From NCBI RefSeq assembly GCF_001807485.1, contig NZ_KV789171.1, positions 1 to 64,000 on the forward strand: a DNA stretch of 64,000 bases, written 5' to 3'. Of this stretch, positions 37,531 through 46,229 are shown piece by piece (the stretch's first letter is position 1; each line of letters starts with the position of its first letter). The notes under the pieces were generated by a model. It had not been told where the DNA came from, ran no database searches, and saw nothing but the letters and a program-made list of their open reading frames with translations. The position numbers were made by a program, and so were the translations under genes. Origin of the DNA: Corynebacterium sp. HMSC08A12 (GTDB lineage: Bacteria; Actinomycetota; Actinomycetes; Mycobacteriales; Mycobacteriaceae).

Positions 37531-38388
37531 CTACTTGCCTTCCTTCGGGTTGTTCTTCGGATACAACGGGTCGTACAAGGTCTCTCCCGGTTTGGTGCGG
37601 CCTTCCTGGTCGGGTTTGGACGCCCCCAGGTTGTCCCCGCGGAAAGTATCAATATCGGGGGTTGCATTGGAGATGCGGGCCTTGGCGCGCTCGGCGTTTC
37701 GGCGGGCGATCTCGTAGCGCTCCTTGCGATCCATGTCGCGCACGTCGGAGGGGTTCTTCTCCTCCTCGTCGGACTGCAGGATCGCGGCGACGAAAGCGGC
37801 GGCGTGCGGGGTGGAATCCACCTTCTCCACGTCGAAGACCGTCTCGTCGGATGCGCGGCCACCGCGCGAACCGCGGAAGCCACGCGGGCCTGGGCGGCCC
37901 TTCTCCACCAGGTACTGCACGTCGAAGTGCAGCGGCTTATCCTTCACCGACGGGGCGAGGTGCTCCTCCATGTCCGCCAGGCTGGCCAGGAGTTCTTCCG
38001 GGTCCGCGCCGTACATGGCGTGTACCGCGAGGAAGCGCTGGACGTGGTCCAGGCCGTGGGTGTTGAACTCCGAGCGGGCCACGGCGAAGGCATCCTTAGA
38101 GCTGCGCTCGCCGGCGGCTGCGTCGTAGTCGACCTCCTTCGGGCCGGTCACGCCCAGGGACAGCGTGCCGGGGGTCATGGTGATCGAGGCGATGAGGGCC
38201 GCGATGTCCCGCTCGCTGGTCACGCGCAGCGGGTAGTAGATCACCACCGGCGCGATGTTGCGGCCGGTGCCGAGGGTATCAGTCGCCATGACGACCGACT
38301 CCTTGACGATCTGCCCGACCAGCCAGGTGGCGTACTTCAGCGCGTGGCCGGTGGACTTCACTGCTTGGACAATACTGAACTTTGCCAT
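37531..38388 (-). CDS. mnhE: Na+/H+ antiporter subunit E, extended form
   Basis: The MnhE domain (V-V-I-Y-Y-P-L-R-V-T-S-E-R-D-I-A-A-L-I-A-S-I-T-M-T-P-G-T-L-S-L-G-V) covers the first half. The protein is 285 residues, compared with about 160 in most bacteria. The extra length is a soluble, charged C-terminus (residues about 165-285) with Arg/Lys/Asp-rich sequence and no known domain. The usual N-terminal double TM hairpin is short or weak here. The gene lies 3 nt after mnhD. Confidence 0.88.
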   Translation of the reverse strand: MAKFSIVQAVKSTGHALKYATWLVGQIVKESVVMATDTLGTGRNIAPVVIYYPLRVTSERDIAALIASITMTPGTLSLGVTGPKEVDYDAAAGERSSKDAFAVARSEFNTHGLDHVQRFLAVHAMYGADPEELLASLADMEEHLAPSVKDKPLHFDVQYLVEKGRPGPRGFRGSRGGRASDETVFDVEKVDSTPHAAAFVAAILQSDEEEKNPSDVRDMDRKERYEIARRNAERAKARISNATPDIDTFRGDNLGASKPDQEGRTKPGETLYDPLYPKNNPKEGK

Positions 38389-38391
38389 GGC

Positions 38392-40074
38392 TTAGCGATC
38401 CTTCCCGTCCTGAGCCTGCTGTTCCTTGCTTTCGCGTTCGGCATGCTCCCTGTGGGTGTCATCGTTCGTAGTACTACGCGCACCGGCAGGAACATTATCC
38501 AATCCGCTCGGGCCGGGCGGCAGGACCGCGCCGACGGCCTCATCCGGATCGCCGAGGACTGCCTCGACATAAGCGGTCGTGTCGGTCAGATTATCGGCGG
38601 CCTTGTTGACCTGCTGGAAGACCGGCCCGGCGCCGATGAACATGCCCACGGAAATCAGCATCATGACTGCGGACGGCCACACGTAACGGCGCGGTACGCG
38701 CAGCTCCGGGTCGGCCTCGTTGGCGTTCATCTGACGGCCCCAGAACACCTCGCGCCACACGTAGATCATGGAAACCAAGGCGCCGATGGAGGAGACGATG
38801 ATTGCGCCGATGGCCAGCCAGGTCTTCCACGTGCCGCCCTGAGCCACGCCGAAAACTAGAGCCAGCTTGCCCCACAGGCCGGAGAACGGCGGCAGGCCGA
38901 CGATTGCCAGCGCACCAGCCGCGAAGACGACCGCGACGAAGCGGTCGCGGCGCATCAGCCCGGAGAGCTTGCGCACGCGGCCCGAACCGTAGGTCTCCTC
39001 GATCGCGCCGGAGGCCATGATGAGGGATCCGGCGACGATCATGTGGTGCAGCATGTAGAACAGTGCTGCGCTGAGCATGAGACGGGCATCGTTGCTGAGG
39101 AAAGCCAGTCCAATCAGCATGAATGGGATGCCGTTGACCATCTGGTAGGCGATCACGCTGCGCATCGTGGTTTCGCCCAGGCCGGCGAAGCCGCCGATCA
39201 GCATGCCCAGCACTACGATCACCAGGATTGCCCAGGACCAGGCGGGGTCGCCCTCGAAGATGGTCAGGTACACACGGAAGATCGCGTAGATGCCGACCTT
39301 GGTGTGCAGGCCGGAGAACAGCGCCATCACGGCCGGGGAGGTAGACGGGTAGGCGCGCGGCAGCCACGTGTGAACGGGCGCCACGCCCGCCTTCACGGCC
39401 AGCGCCAGCAGAACCACGCCCAGCGGGACCACTAGCTGCCACTGGTTGCCGAAGACTCCTTCGGCAAACTCGGTGCCGCGGGGTCCGGCTGCACCCGCCA
39501 GGGCGGCGAGGTTGGTGGTGCCCACCACGGCGTAGACCAGTACCACGCCACTCAGCAGCACTAGGGAGGTCACCAGGTTCACGATGATGAACATCCTGCC
39601 CGCCGCCAGGCGAGCCCACGTGCCGGTCATCGCCAGCAGGCCGAAGGAGGGCATCAGCATGACCTCGATGAACACGAACAGGTTGAACAAGTCCGCGGTC
39701 AGCAGCGCACCCCACACGCCGCCGATCAGCATGAGCGTGAGGGCGGGGTAGAAGCGGGCGCGCGTCTCGCCGACGACGTCGGCGAACCAGTTGGCGATCA
39801 GGGCGACGACGGAGGTCGTCAGGATCATGACGCCCGCCAGATTGTCGGCGACCAGCGGGATGGAGATGCCGCCCACGAACCCGCCGACGTTATCGACCAG
39901 CACCGTGTTCGGCTCGTTGACCTGCACCAGCACCCAGATGCCGCCGACGATGCCGAATGCCGGCACCAGCAGGCCCAGAGCGCGGCGGAGGCTCATCCAC
40001 GGAGCCATCGCGGCAACGGCCGCAGCCAGCAGCGGGACGGCGATAAACAGACTGAGGAGGGAACCTTCGGTCAT
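38392..40074 (-). CDS. mnhD: Na+/H+ antiporter subunit D
   Basis: This is one of the two large NuoL/N-like channel subunits. It has 560 residues and about 14 TM helices. The key charged residues in the membrane are visible in F-I-E-V-M-L-M-P-S-F-G (Glu near residue 137) and in A-V-K-A-G-V-A-P-V-H-T-W-L-P-R-A-Y (Lys near 221). A hydrophilic tail of about 50 residues ends the protein. The stop of mnhC overlaps its start codon. Confidence 0.94.
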   Translation of the reverse strand: MTEGSLLSLFIAVPLLAAAVAAMAPWMSLRRALGLLVPAFGIVGGIWVLVQVNEPNTVLVDNVGGFVGGISIPLVADNLAGVMILTTSVVALIANWFADVVGETRARFYPALTLMLIGGVWGALLTADLFNLFVFIEVMLMPSFGLLAMTGTWARLAAGRMFIIVNLVTSLVLLSGVVLVYAVVGTTNLAALAGAAGPRGTEFAEGVFGNQWQLVVPLGVVLLALAVKAGVAPVHTWLPRAYPSTSPAVMALFSGLHTKVGIYAIFRVYLTIFEGDPAWSWAILVIVVLGMLIGGFAGLGETTMRSVIAYQMVNGIPFMLIGLAFLSNDARLMLSAALFYMLHHMIVAGSLIMASGAIEETYGSGRVRKLSGLMRRDRFVAVVFAAGALAIVGLPPFSGLWGKLALVFGVAQGGTWKTWLAIGAIIVSSIGALVSMIYVWREVFWGRQMNANEADPELRVPRRYVWPSAVMMLISVGMFIGAGPVFQQVNKAADNLTDTTAYVEAVLGDPDEAVGAVLPPGPSGLDNVPAGARSTTNDDTHREHAERESKEQQAQDGKDR

Positions 40075-40646
40075 TACTTCTGCGCTCCCTTCTGATCGTT
40101 AGCACGTGCCTTGTCGGTGGGGCTGGCCGAGCCGGCAGACTTCGCTGCATCGGCGGACTGTGCGGCGGCTTCGTCCGGGCCGTCCTCGTCGGTGGTGGAG
40201 TGGACTTCCGTGTAGTCGTTCGCGCCGAGTTTCTTCTCCTCGTGCTCCTTGACCACACCGCCGTGGGCCTTGGCTTCCTCGTAGTTCTTCCAGCCCATCG
40301 TCTGCAGGGTGCGCAGGCGGCGGGAGGCGGTCTCCACGTCGTCGCTGCCGAATGTGTCGTCGTCGCGGCCCAGTGCGGCCATGGCCAGCATCACTGCGGT
40401 GGAGGCCATGGAGATCACGATTGCCGTCAGCACGAACGCCTGGGGCAGCGGGTCGGCGGCCTGCTCGGGGGTGGCGCGGTCCATCAGCGGATCCATGCGC
40501 CACGCGCCGATGCCAGCAGCGAGGATCAGGAGGTTAACCGCGTGGCTCATCAGCGTGATGCCCATGATGATGCGCAGCATTCCGCGCTGCATCACCAGGT
40601 ACACGCCGCCGCCCATCAGGATGGCGATGATAGCTGCGATGATCAC
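40074..40646 (-). CDS. mnhC: Na+/H+ antiporter subunit C
   Basis: This NuoK-like subunit has three TM helices in the first 110 residues, with T-L-M-S-H-A-V-N-L-L-I-L and A-L-P-Q-A-F-V-L-T-A-I-V-I conserved in the family. The total of 190 residues includes a charged tail of about 75 residues rich in Asp, Glu, Ala and Lys. It overlaps mnhA by 4 nt. Confidence 0.92.
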   Translation of the reverse strand: MIIAAIIAILMGGGVYLVMQRGMLRIIMGITLMSHAVNLLILAAGIGAWRMDPLMDRATPEQAADPLPQAFVLTAIVISMASTAVMLAMAALGRDDDTFGSDDVETASRRLRTLQTMGWKNYEEAKAHGGVVKEHEEKKLGANDYTEVHSTTDEDGPDEAAAQSADAAKSAGSASPTDKARANDQKGAQK

Positions 40647-43600
40647 TGGTTCTCTCCCTTCTCCTCGTGCTGTTCTTGCTGTTCGGTGTTTTTCTTAGCG
40701 ACGCCATCAGGCTCCGCTGCCTTAGCCTCAGCTCCGTCCTTGACGCCCTTCACCGGCGCGCGGGCCGCCTCGCGCTCGGCCCGGTGGGCCTCTTCCTCCG
40801 CCTTCGCAGCAGCGGAGACCTGGGAGGGGTTGAGCGGGATGTTGCTGCCGCCGACAGTCACAGCCACAGGCGAGGGCTTCTTGGCGGGATCCGCCTTGCC
40901 CTCGATGGGCGTGGGGCGCTTGCCCTTGGAGTTCGGACCCATCTTCTGCGTGGCAGTCTGGGCGCGGAACTTAGACTTCAGCGTTGCCGGGTCTGTACCC
41001 GGGCGCTCACGGCCGCCCATCTGGTTGATGACAATGACCACCAGGCCGAGCACTGCCAGGTACACGCCGCCGTCGAAGATCAACGAGGTGGATACGTGCT
41101 GGCCCAGAACATCGGCGTGGATTGGGGAGAGGAAGCCGTCCTTGAAGTAGCCGATCAGGCCGGTGATCAGCGCCATCGCTACGCCCGCGCCGACGAAGGT
41201 GTAGGCCACCTGATCGGTGAAGATCTTCTTGGCCCGAGCCTGCGCCAGGTAGTACATAAAGATGCCGCAGGCTGCGATCAGGGCGGCGACGAAGCCGCCG
41301 CCGGGGGACTGGTGGCCGCGCCAGAACGTGGCGGCGGACAGCAGCGCCAGAATCGGGATCAGCGGGTACATCGTCATCCGCGAGTTAATGGAGTTCAAGT
41401 GCGTGGAGCGCAGGTACTTGGAGTAGAACGGCGCCAGCTCCGGAACCTTGTGTACATCCGGGAAGCGGGTGGAACCCGGGGCGCGGAACAGCTCCGCGGT
41501 GGAACCCGGGCCGTAACCCGGAACCGGGGAACGGGGGATGGACTTGATCAGTGCGGCGATGACGATGCCCGCCATGCCCAGCACCGTCAGCTCGCCCAAG
41601 GTATCGAAGGCACGGAACTCCACCAGGATGACGGCGACTACGTTATTGCCGCCGGAGATCTCCGGGGTGTTCTCCAAGTACCACTGCGCGATCGCAGGCT
41701 TCTCGTGGCGGCCGATGAGCAGCCACACGCCCAGGAAGGTAACCACGCCGACCAGCACCGCCAGAACTGTGGCGAAGCGGGTACGGTTTGCGCCCTCGCG
41801 CAGGTACAGGCGCGGCTGGTGGCGGATCACCAGCATCATGATGACGACCACGCAGAACTCGACCAACAACTGGGTGGTGGCCACGTCCGGTGCGCCTAGT
41901 GTCAGCATGACCCAGGAAACGCCCACGCCGACCACACCGACCAGCACCACGGAAGCCAGGCGCGAGCGAGTACCAATCATCACGAGCACACTCAAGCCGA
42001 TAATCACCAGGCCAACGAGGTCCACGATGCTGTCGATCCCCTCGACACGCGGCGGCAGATCCGCCAGCCCCTCCAGGCGACCCGGCCCCAGCAGGGAGAA
42101 GCCCGCCAGCACAATCAGCGAGGCGAAGATCCACACCACGTGCCGGTTGGGGTTCACAGAGTTCGCCAGGCGGCCAAACGCACGGCCCACCTTGGTCGAG
42201 CGTTCGATGAATGCGGAGATCATCTCCGCGCCCGTTGCCACCCCGAGACGCTTGCCCTCGAGCGGCTGGAGCAGAGGGCGTCGATAAATAACAACAATGA
42301 CGCCCGCGACCAGCACCGCGAGAGAGATCCAGAGCGCCACAGTCAGGCCGTGCCAGAGCGCCAGATGAGTGTGCGCGTCGCCCAGACCCGTGGCGTAAAC
42401 CACGTGATCGAGAGTCTCGTCGAACACGCCCAGGAACGCGACACCCGGCAGGGAAAGCACGCCCGGCAGCACCGCCGGAATCCACAGGTTCGCCGGAGCC
42501 TCCTTGACGTGCGAGACATCCTTCGGTCCATCGACGAACGCACCCAGAACGTAGCGCGCGGAGTACACGAAAGTGGCCAGCGCGCCGATGCCAGCCGCGA
42601 TCAGCAGGGCGATCACGCCGGCATTGTTAAACGGCGCCTCCTCAAACGCGGTGAGCATGCCCTCCTTCGACACAAAGCCGAAGGTCGGGGGAATAGCAGC
42701 CATTGACGCCGCCGCGATCACAGCGGACACAAAAGTAAAGGGCATCTGGCGCCACAGCGGACCCAGGCGACGAATGTCACGCGACCCGGCCTGGTGATCC
42801 ACCACGCCGGCGATCATGAACAGCGAGGACTTAAACAGCGCGTGGGCGGCCGTGTGAACCAGCGCGGCGCTGATGGCGAAGGGAGTGCCCACGCCAATGG
42901 TGGCGACGATCCAGCCCAGCTGGGAGACCGTGGAGTAGGCCGTGAGCTTCTTCAGATCCGTCTTCTGGATGGCGAACACGGCGCCCATGATGGCGGTGGT
43001 CATGCCGATGACGATCAGCAGGACGTGCCAGGCCATCACACCCTCGAACAGGCCGGAGAAGCGCAGCAGCAGGTACACGCCGGCCTTGACCACGGCGGCG
43101 GCGTGCAGGAAGGCGGAAACCGGGGTGTCCGCGGCCATCGCCTCCGGCAGCCAGAAGTGGAAGGGAATCTGCGCGGCCTTCGAAAACGCGGCCAGGGCGA
43201 TGAGGACTGCGACGATGGCCAGGCGGACATCTTGGCCCTCCCAGGCGGGGGAGTGCAGCATCGCCGTGAGGTTCGTCGTTCCCGTGGTGATTACGCCGAT
43301 GGCCAGGGCCGCCAGCAGGAACAGGCCGCCGACGAAGGTTAGGAGGAGGGTGCGGATGGAGCCGGCCTCGCCGCCGGAGCCCGAGCGGGCGATGAGGAAG
43401 AACGAGGCCAGGGAGACCAGCTCCCAGCCGATGAACAGCAGGGCAACGTCGTCGGCCAGAACCAGCAGGAGGACTGCCAGCATGAAGGAGGTCATGAGCA
43501 CGTAGAAGCTCATGATCTTGTCGCCCTTGTGCAGGTAAGCGGCGGAGTAGATGAACACGACGGCGCCGATGAGCAGCGCCAGGAGGGTGAAGAACAGGCC

Positions 43601-43942
43601 CAGGGAGTCCATCTTCAGGGCCAGCTCTAGCCCTCCTTCGCTGGCAGCGCCCGTGCCCGCTGCTCCGCCTGCCACACCTGCACCGCTGCCGGCTGCGCCC
43701 GCACCGCTGCCTGCCGTGCCCGCTGCTCCGCCGGCGCCGGTGAGGAAGCCTTTGATCCAGGTGATGGACCAGGTGGCTGTCTCTCCGTTGAGTATCGGGT
43801 CGGCGTGCTTGATCACATATCCTGCGAGTCCCAGGAAGGTCAGGCCTAAGGGCCAACCGGCGTTTCGATCAAGTGTTTTGACCAGCAAGGGAACGAGGAT
43901 GAGCGCCACCGCGACGGTGACGGGGATGGCAAGGAGAGCCAC
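40643..43942 (-). CDS. mnhA: Na+/H+ antiporter subunit A (fused A/B)
   Basis: This 1099-residue first gene of the operon combines the NuoL-like MnhA with an MnhB-type domain at the C-terminus (near residues 850-965, S-P-G-G-G-F-V-A-A-L). Motifs include F-L-I-A-R-S-G-S-G-G and H-A-A-A-V-V-K-A-G-V-Y-L-L-L-R with its membrane Lys. Residues 70-103 are a Gly/Ala insert in the first external loop, encoded by GC-rich near-repeats (43633-43735). The GTG at 43942 lacks a good Shine-Dalgarno. An inverted pair of GGCGTC words lies at 42277-42304 within the gene. Confidence 0.93.
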   Translation of the reverse strand: MALLAIPVTVAVALILVPLLVKTLDRNAGWPLGLTFLGLAGYVIKHADPILNGETATWSITWIKGFLTGAGGAAGTAGSGAGAAGSGAGVAGGAAGTGAASEGGLELALKMDSLGLFFTLLALLIGAVVFIYSAAYLHKGDKIMSFYVLMTSFMLAVLLLVLADDVALLFIGWELVSLASFFLIARSGSGGEAGSIRTLLLTFVGGLFLLAALAIGVITTGTTNLTAMLHSPAWEGQDVRLAIVAVLIALAAFSKAAQIPFHFWLPEAMAADTPVSAFLHAAAVVKAGVYLLLRFSGLFEGVMAWHVLLIVIGMTTAIMGAVFAIQKTDLKKLTAYSTVSQLGWIVATIGVGTPFAISAALVHTAAHALFKSSLFMIAGVVDHQAGSRDIRRLGPLWRQMPFTFVSAVIAAASMAAIPPTFGFVSKEGMLTAFEEAPFNNAGVIALLIAAGIGALATFVYSARYVLGAFVDGPKDVSHVKEAPANLWIPAVLPGVLSLPGVAFLGVFDETLDHVVYATGLGDAHTHLALWHGLTVALWISLAVLVAGVIVVIYRRPLLQPLEGKRLGVATGAEMISAFIERSTKVGRAFGRLANSVNPNRHVVWIFASLIVLAGFSLLGPGRLEGLADLPPRVEGIDSIVDLVGLVIIGLSVLVMIGTRSRLASVVLVGVVGVGVSWVMLTLGAPDVATTQLLVEFCVVVIMMLVIRHQPRLYLREGANRTRFATVLAVLVGVVTFLGVWLLIGRHEKPAIAQWYLENTPEISGGNNVVAVILVEFRAFDTLGELTVLGMAGIVIAALIKSIPRSPVPGYGPGSTAELFRAPGSTRFPDVHKVPELAPFYSKYLRSTHLNSINSRMTMYPLIPILALLSAATFWRGHQSPGGGFVAALIAACGIFMYYLAQARAKKIFTDQVAYTFVGAGVAMALITGLIGYFKDGFLSPIHADVLGQHVSTSLIFDGGVYLAVLGLVVIVINQMGGRERPGTDPATLKSKFRAQTATQKMGPNSKGKRPTPIEGKADPAKKPSPVAVTVGGSNIPLNPSQVSAAAKAEEEAHRAEREAARAPVKGVKDGAEAKAAEPDGVAKKNTEQQEQHEEKGENQ
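42277..42304. repeat. Inverted pair of GGCGTC words inside mnhA
   Basis: GGCGTCGATAAATAACAACA is followed at once by ATGACGCC. The pair makes a 6-bp inverted repeat (GGCGTC/GACGCC) around an AT-rich loop, the head-to-head form in which uptake sequences often occur. Confidence 0.7.
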
Positions 43943-44877
43943 GTTGGTTCAACACCCCAATGTTTCTATAGTTGTTCGATCACCTTGAATATTCACTGAA
44001 TAACCACGTACGACATCACGCTGCCGTCGCGAAGCGACGACCTCACGGAGCCGTGCTGAGCTCCGACATCAGAAGGTCGTGCTGAGCCGAACTAGATCGC
44101 GGGCCCAATGAGGCCTGAAGGTGTCAAAGTTATTCAAGTGATCCACTGGGGTGCCGGCAAAATAATTCCGGTCCATCACGACGCGACGTGATCGGAATAG
44201 TTATACGACGGTCACAGTTTATCAGGCGCCCCTTAGGACTGTTCAGGGTGCTTGGCCTGGCGCCCGAATGAGCAAGGCATTTGTCGGGGAGGTGCCGGCT
44301 GCGATTCTGGCTGCAGTTCTGGGTGCGGTTCTGGGTGCGGCGCGCAAAACGAGGGGGCGCTAAATGAGGAGCGCGCTGGGTGGTGCTGGGTGGTGCTGGG
44401 TAGGGCGCTGGGTGATGCTGGGTAGGGCGCTGGGTGAGACTCTGGAGCTCTGAGTGAGGTGAAATGTCGTTAGAACGGGAATACGTGGTCTGCGGTGGTT
44501 CAAATAGGGTCGCACCGGGCTCAAAAGGCTCTCGATGGCGGTGAAATGTCGTTAGAACGGGAATGCGCGCAAGAGGTTGATGGGCATCAAAAAATGAAAA
44601 CGCTCTGACCTGTACTTTTGCAAACTTGCAAATCAATGTCATTAACGTATTCCCGTTCTAGCGACATTTAGGCCCAGCGGAGGGGCATGGGCGGCAGCGC
44701 CCGGCAGAGTATTCTCGTTCTAGCGACATTTAGGCCCAGCGGAGGGGTATGGGCGGCAGCGCCCAGCGGAAGGGGTTGGCTGAGGCGCGCTAAACGAGGC
44801 GCGCTAAATGAGGGGTGCGCGCTGGGCGGGGTGCTGGCTGCAGCCCGCCGGGGTTCCCAGGTTCCCGGCAACGACGA
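43943..44877. other. 935-bp gene-free region upstream of the mnh operon
   Basis: No convincing gene is present. Near mnhA, TATAGA (minus strand, 43965-43970) is a -10 candidate. 44030-44095 holds small GC hairpins such as GTCGCGAAGCGAC. 44275-44460 is a run of degenerate GCTGGG and GGTGCTGG steps. 44462-44768 is a cluster of inverted and tandem repeats (separate entry). Confidence 0.6.
44462..44768. repeat. Nested inverted-repeat cluster with a second arm type
   Basis: ATGTCGTTAGAACGGGAAT occurs directly repeated at about 44464 and 44546. Its inverse occurs at 44650-44668 and again, with one base changed, at 44711-44729. The inner unit (44544-44669, 126 bp) contains AACGCTCTGACCTG, identical to the core of the element at 8258-8368, but its arms differ completely from the TGTCCCAAAT arms. 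The right arm plus flank is a 61-bp tandem duplication (44649 and 44710). Confidence 0.85.
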
Positions 44878-44909
44878 AACCCGCTAGCACCTTTCGGTGC
44901 CAGCGGGTT
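44878..44909 (-). terminator. Terminator downstream of tRNA-Pro
   Basis: AACCCGCTAGCACC and GGTGCCAGCGGGTT pair over 14 bp with one G-U wobble around TTTC. It lies directly after the 3' end of the tRNA on the minus strand. Confidence 0.8.
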
Positions 44910-44914
44910 CTAGT

Positions 44915-44991
44915 TGGTCGGGATAACAGGATTTGAACCTGCGACCCCCTCGTCCCGAACGAGGTGCGCTACCAAGCTGCGCCATATCCCG
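44915..44991 (-). tRNA. proX: tRNA-Pro (anticodon CGG)
   Basis: The acceptor CGGGATA pairs with TATCCCG, followed by A and an encoded CCA. The anticodon arm CCTCG-TTCGGGA-CGAGG gives CGG, which reads CCG. The T arm is CAGGTTCAAATCCTG. Length is 77 nt. Confidence 0.95.
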
Positions 44992-45109
44992 GTCTGGAGC
45001 GGCACGTTAGTTTTGCGAACTGTGCAAAGCCAACGGCTGCAACTCGAATTACTATAGCCCGCACAGGGGGCATTTTTCAAAATGGCAGCGTATCGGGCCT
45101 TTTGGTGCC

Positions 45110-45191
45110 CCAGCAACCCCGTCGTCCTCGCGGGAACCAGCCAGGACTACCCAGCAACCCCGCCACCCTCGCGGGAACCAGCCAGGACTAC
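45110..45191. repeat. Two 41-bp tandem repeats
   Basis: A unit beginning CCAGCAACCCCG and ending CCAGCCAGGACTAC is repeated twice with three substitutions. A third partial copy (CCAGCTACTCCG) runs into the end of the phosphoesterase gene. It lies in the gap between tRNA-Pro and the phosphoesterase gene. Confidence 0.75.
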
Positions 45192-45195
45192 CCAG

Positions 45196-46200
45196 CTACT
45201 CCGCCGGCTTCTCCACGATGTGGATCAACGTCGCCGACGGGCGGCAGAAGATGCGGAAAGGCACGTACTTAGAGCTGCCTAGCCCGTTGGTCACGTGCAG
45301 CCACATGCGCTCGGTCCAGCGGGAAAGCCCGCGCGCCCGGCTCCTGTCGATGCCGCAGTTCGTCACAATGGCACGCCCACCCGGCAGGCACAGCTGCCCG
45401 CCGTGCGTGTGACCGCTCAGCACCAGCTGGTATCCGTCGGCGGCGAAGCGGTCCAGAACGCGCGGTTCGGGGGAGTGGCTCAGTCCGATGGCCAGGTCGG
45501 CGTCATTATTAGGGTGCCCCGCGATCCGCGAGTAATTGTCCAGCTCATGGTGAGGGTCATCCACGCCCGCGATAGCCAGCTTGATCTTCGACGGGCTGGT
45601 CAGCGAACCAGTCGCCGCGGGGTCGATGGCGAACTCGACGGTGGCGTTCGAGGCATCGTGCCAGCCGCGCTCGATGAAGGCCGCGCGCATCCCCTTCCAT
45701 GGCAGCTGCACCTGGGAGGGCTTGCGCTTCTTGCCCAGCAGGTAGATGAAGGGGTTCACAGGGCGCGGTGCGAAATAGTCGTTGCTGCCGAACACAAACA
45801 CTCCGGGGCGTTCCAGCAGTGGCTCGAGCGCGCGGAGCACTCCCGGCACGCCGTCCTTTTCGCCGAGGTTGTCGCCCGTGTTGACCACCAGGTCCGGGTC
45901 CAGGCGGTCCAGCGCGGCGACCCATTCCTGCTTTTGCTTCTGCTTGTCCAGCATGTGCAGGTCGCTGACGTGCAGCAGTCGGAAGCTATCCCAATCGTCG
46001 GGTAGCGTGCCGGGCTCAAGCAGCGGCACGGTTACCTCGTGTAGCTGGAACTTTAGGGTTTCTTTGTATGACGCCGCAGCGACCGCCGCGCCGGCCACCC
46101 CAATTCCGAGCGCGCTTTTCAGCACGTTGGCGGGAGTGAGCAGACGTTTGCGGGCCTGGGCTGGGGAGTTCGCTGGGGAGTTCCGACGATTGTTCTTCAC
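45196..46200 (-). CDS. Membrane-anchored metallophosphoesterase
   Basis: This 334-residue calcineurin-fold hydrolase has one N-terminal TM segment (L-G-I-G-V-A-G-A-A-V-A-A-A), so it is probably anchored with its active site outside. Motifs are H-V-S-D-L-H near residue 76, N-T-G-D-N near 106, G-S-N-D-Y near 137 (in place of the usual G-N-H-D/E), and S-G-H-T-H-G-G-Q near 262. The substrate is unknown. A copy of the word lies just after the TM segment (46069-46075) and encodes A-A-S-Y-K-E-T. Conserved order places it before ponA, 29 nt away on the same strand. Confidence 0.9.
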   Translation of the reverse strand: MKNNRRNSPANSPAQARKRLLTPANVLKSALGIGVAGAAVAAASYKETLKFQLHEVTVPLLEPGTLPDDWDSFRLLHVSDLHMLDKQKQKQEWVAALDRLDPDLVVNTGDNLGEKDGVPGVLRALEPLLERPGVFVFGSNDYFAPRPVNPFIYLLGKKRKPSQVQLPWKGMRAAFIERGWHDASNATVEFAIDPAATGSLTSPSKIKLAIAGVDDPHHELDNYSRIAGHPNNDADLAIGLSHSPEPRVLDRFAADGYQLVLSGHTHGGQLCLPGGRAIVTNCGIDRSRARGLSRWTERMWLHVTNGLGSSKYVPFRIFCRPSATLIHIVEKPAE

Positions 46201-46229
46201 GTTCCCCAGGGTATCGCTTCGCCCGCGGG

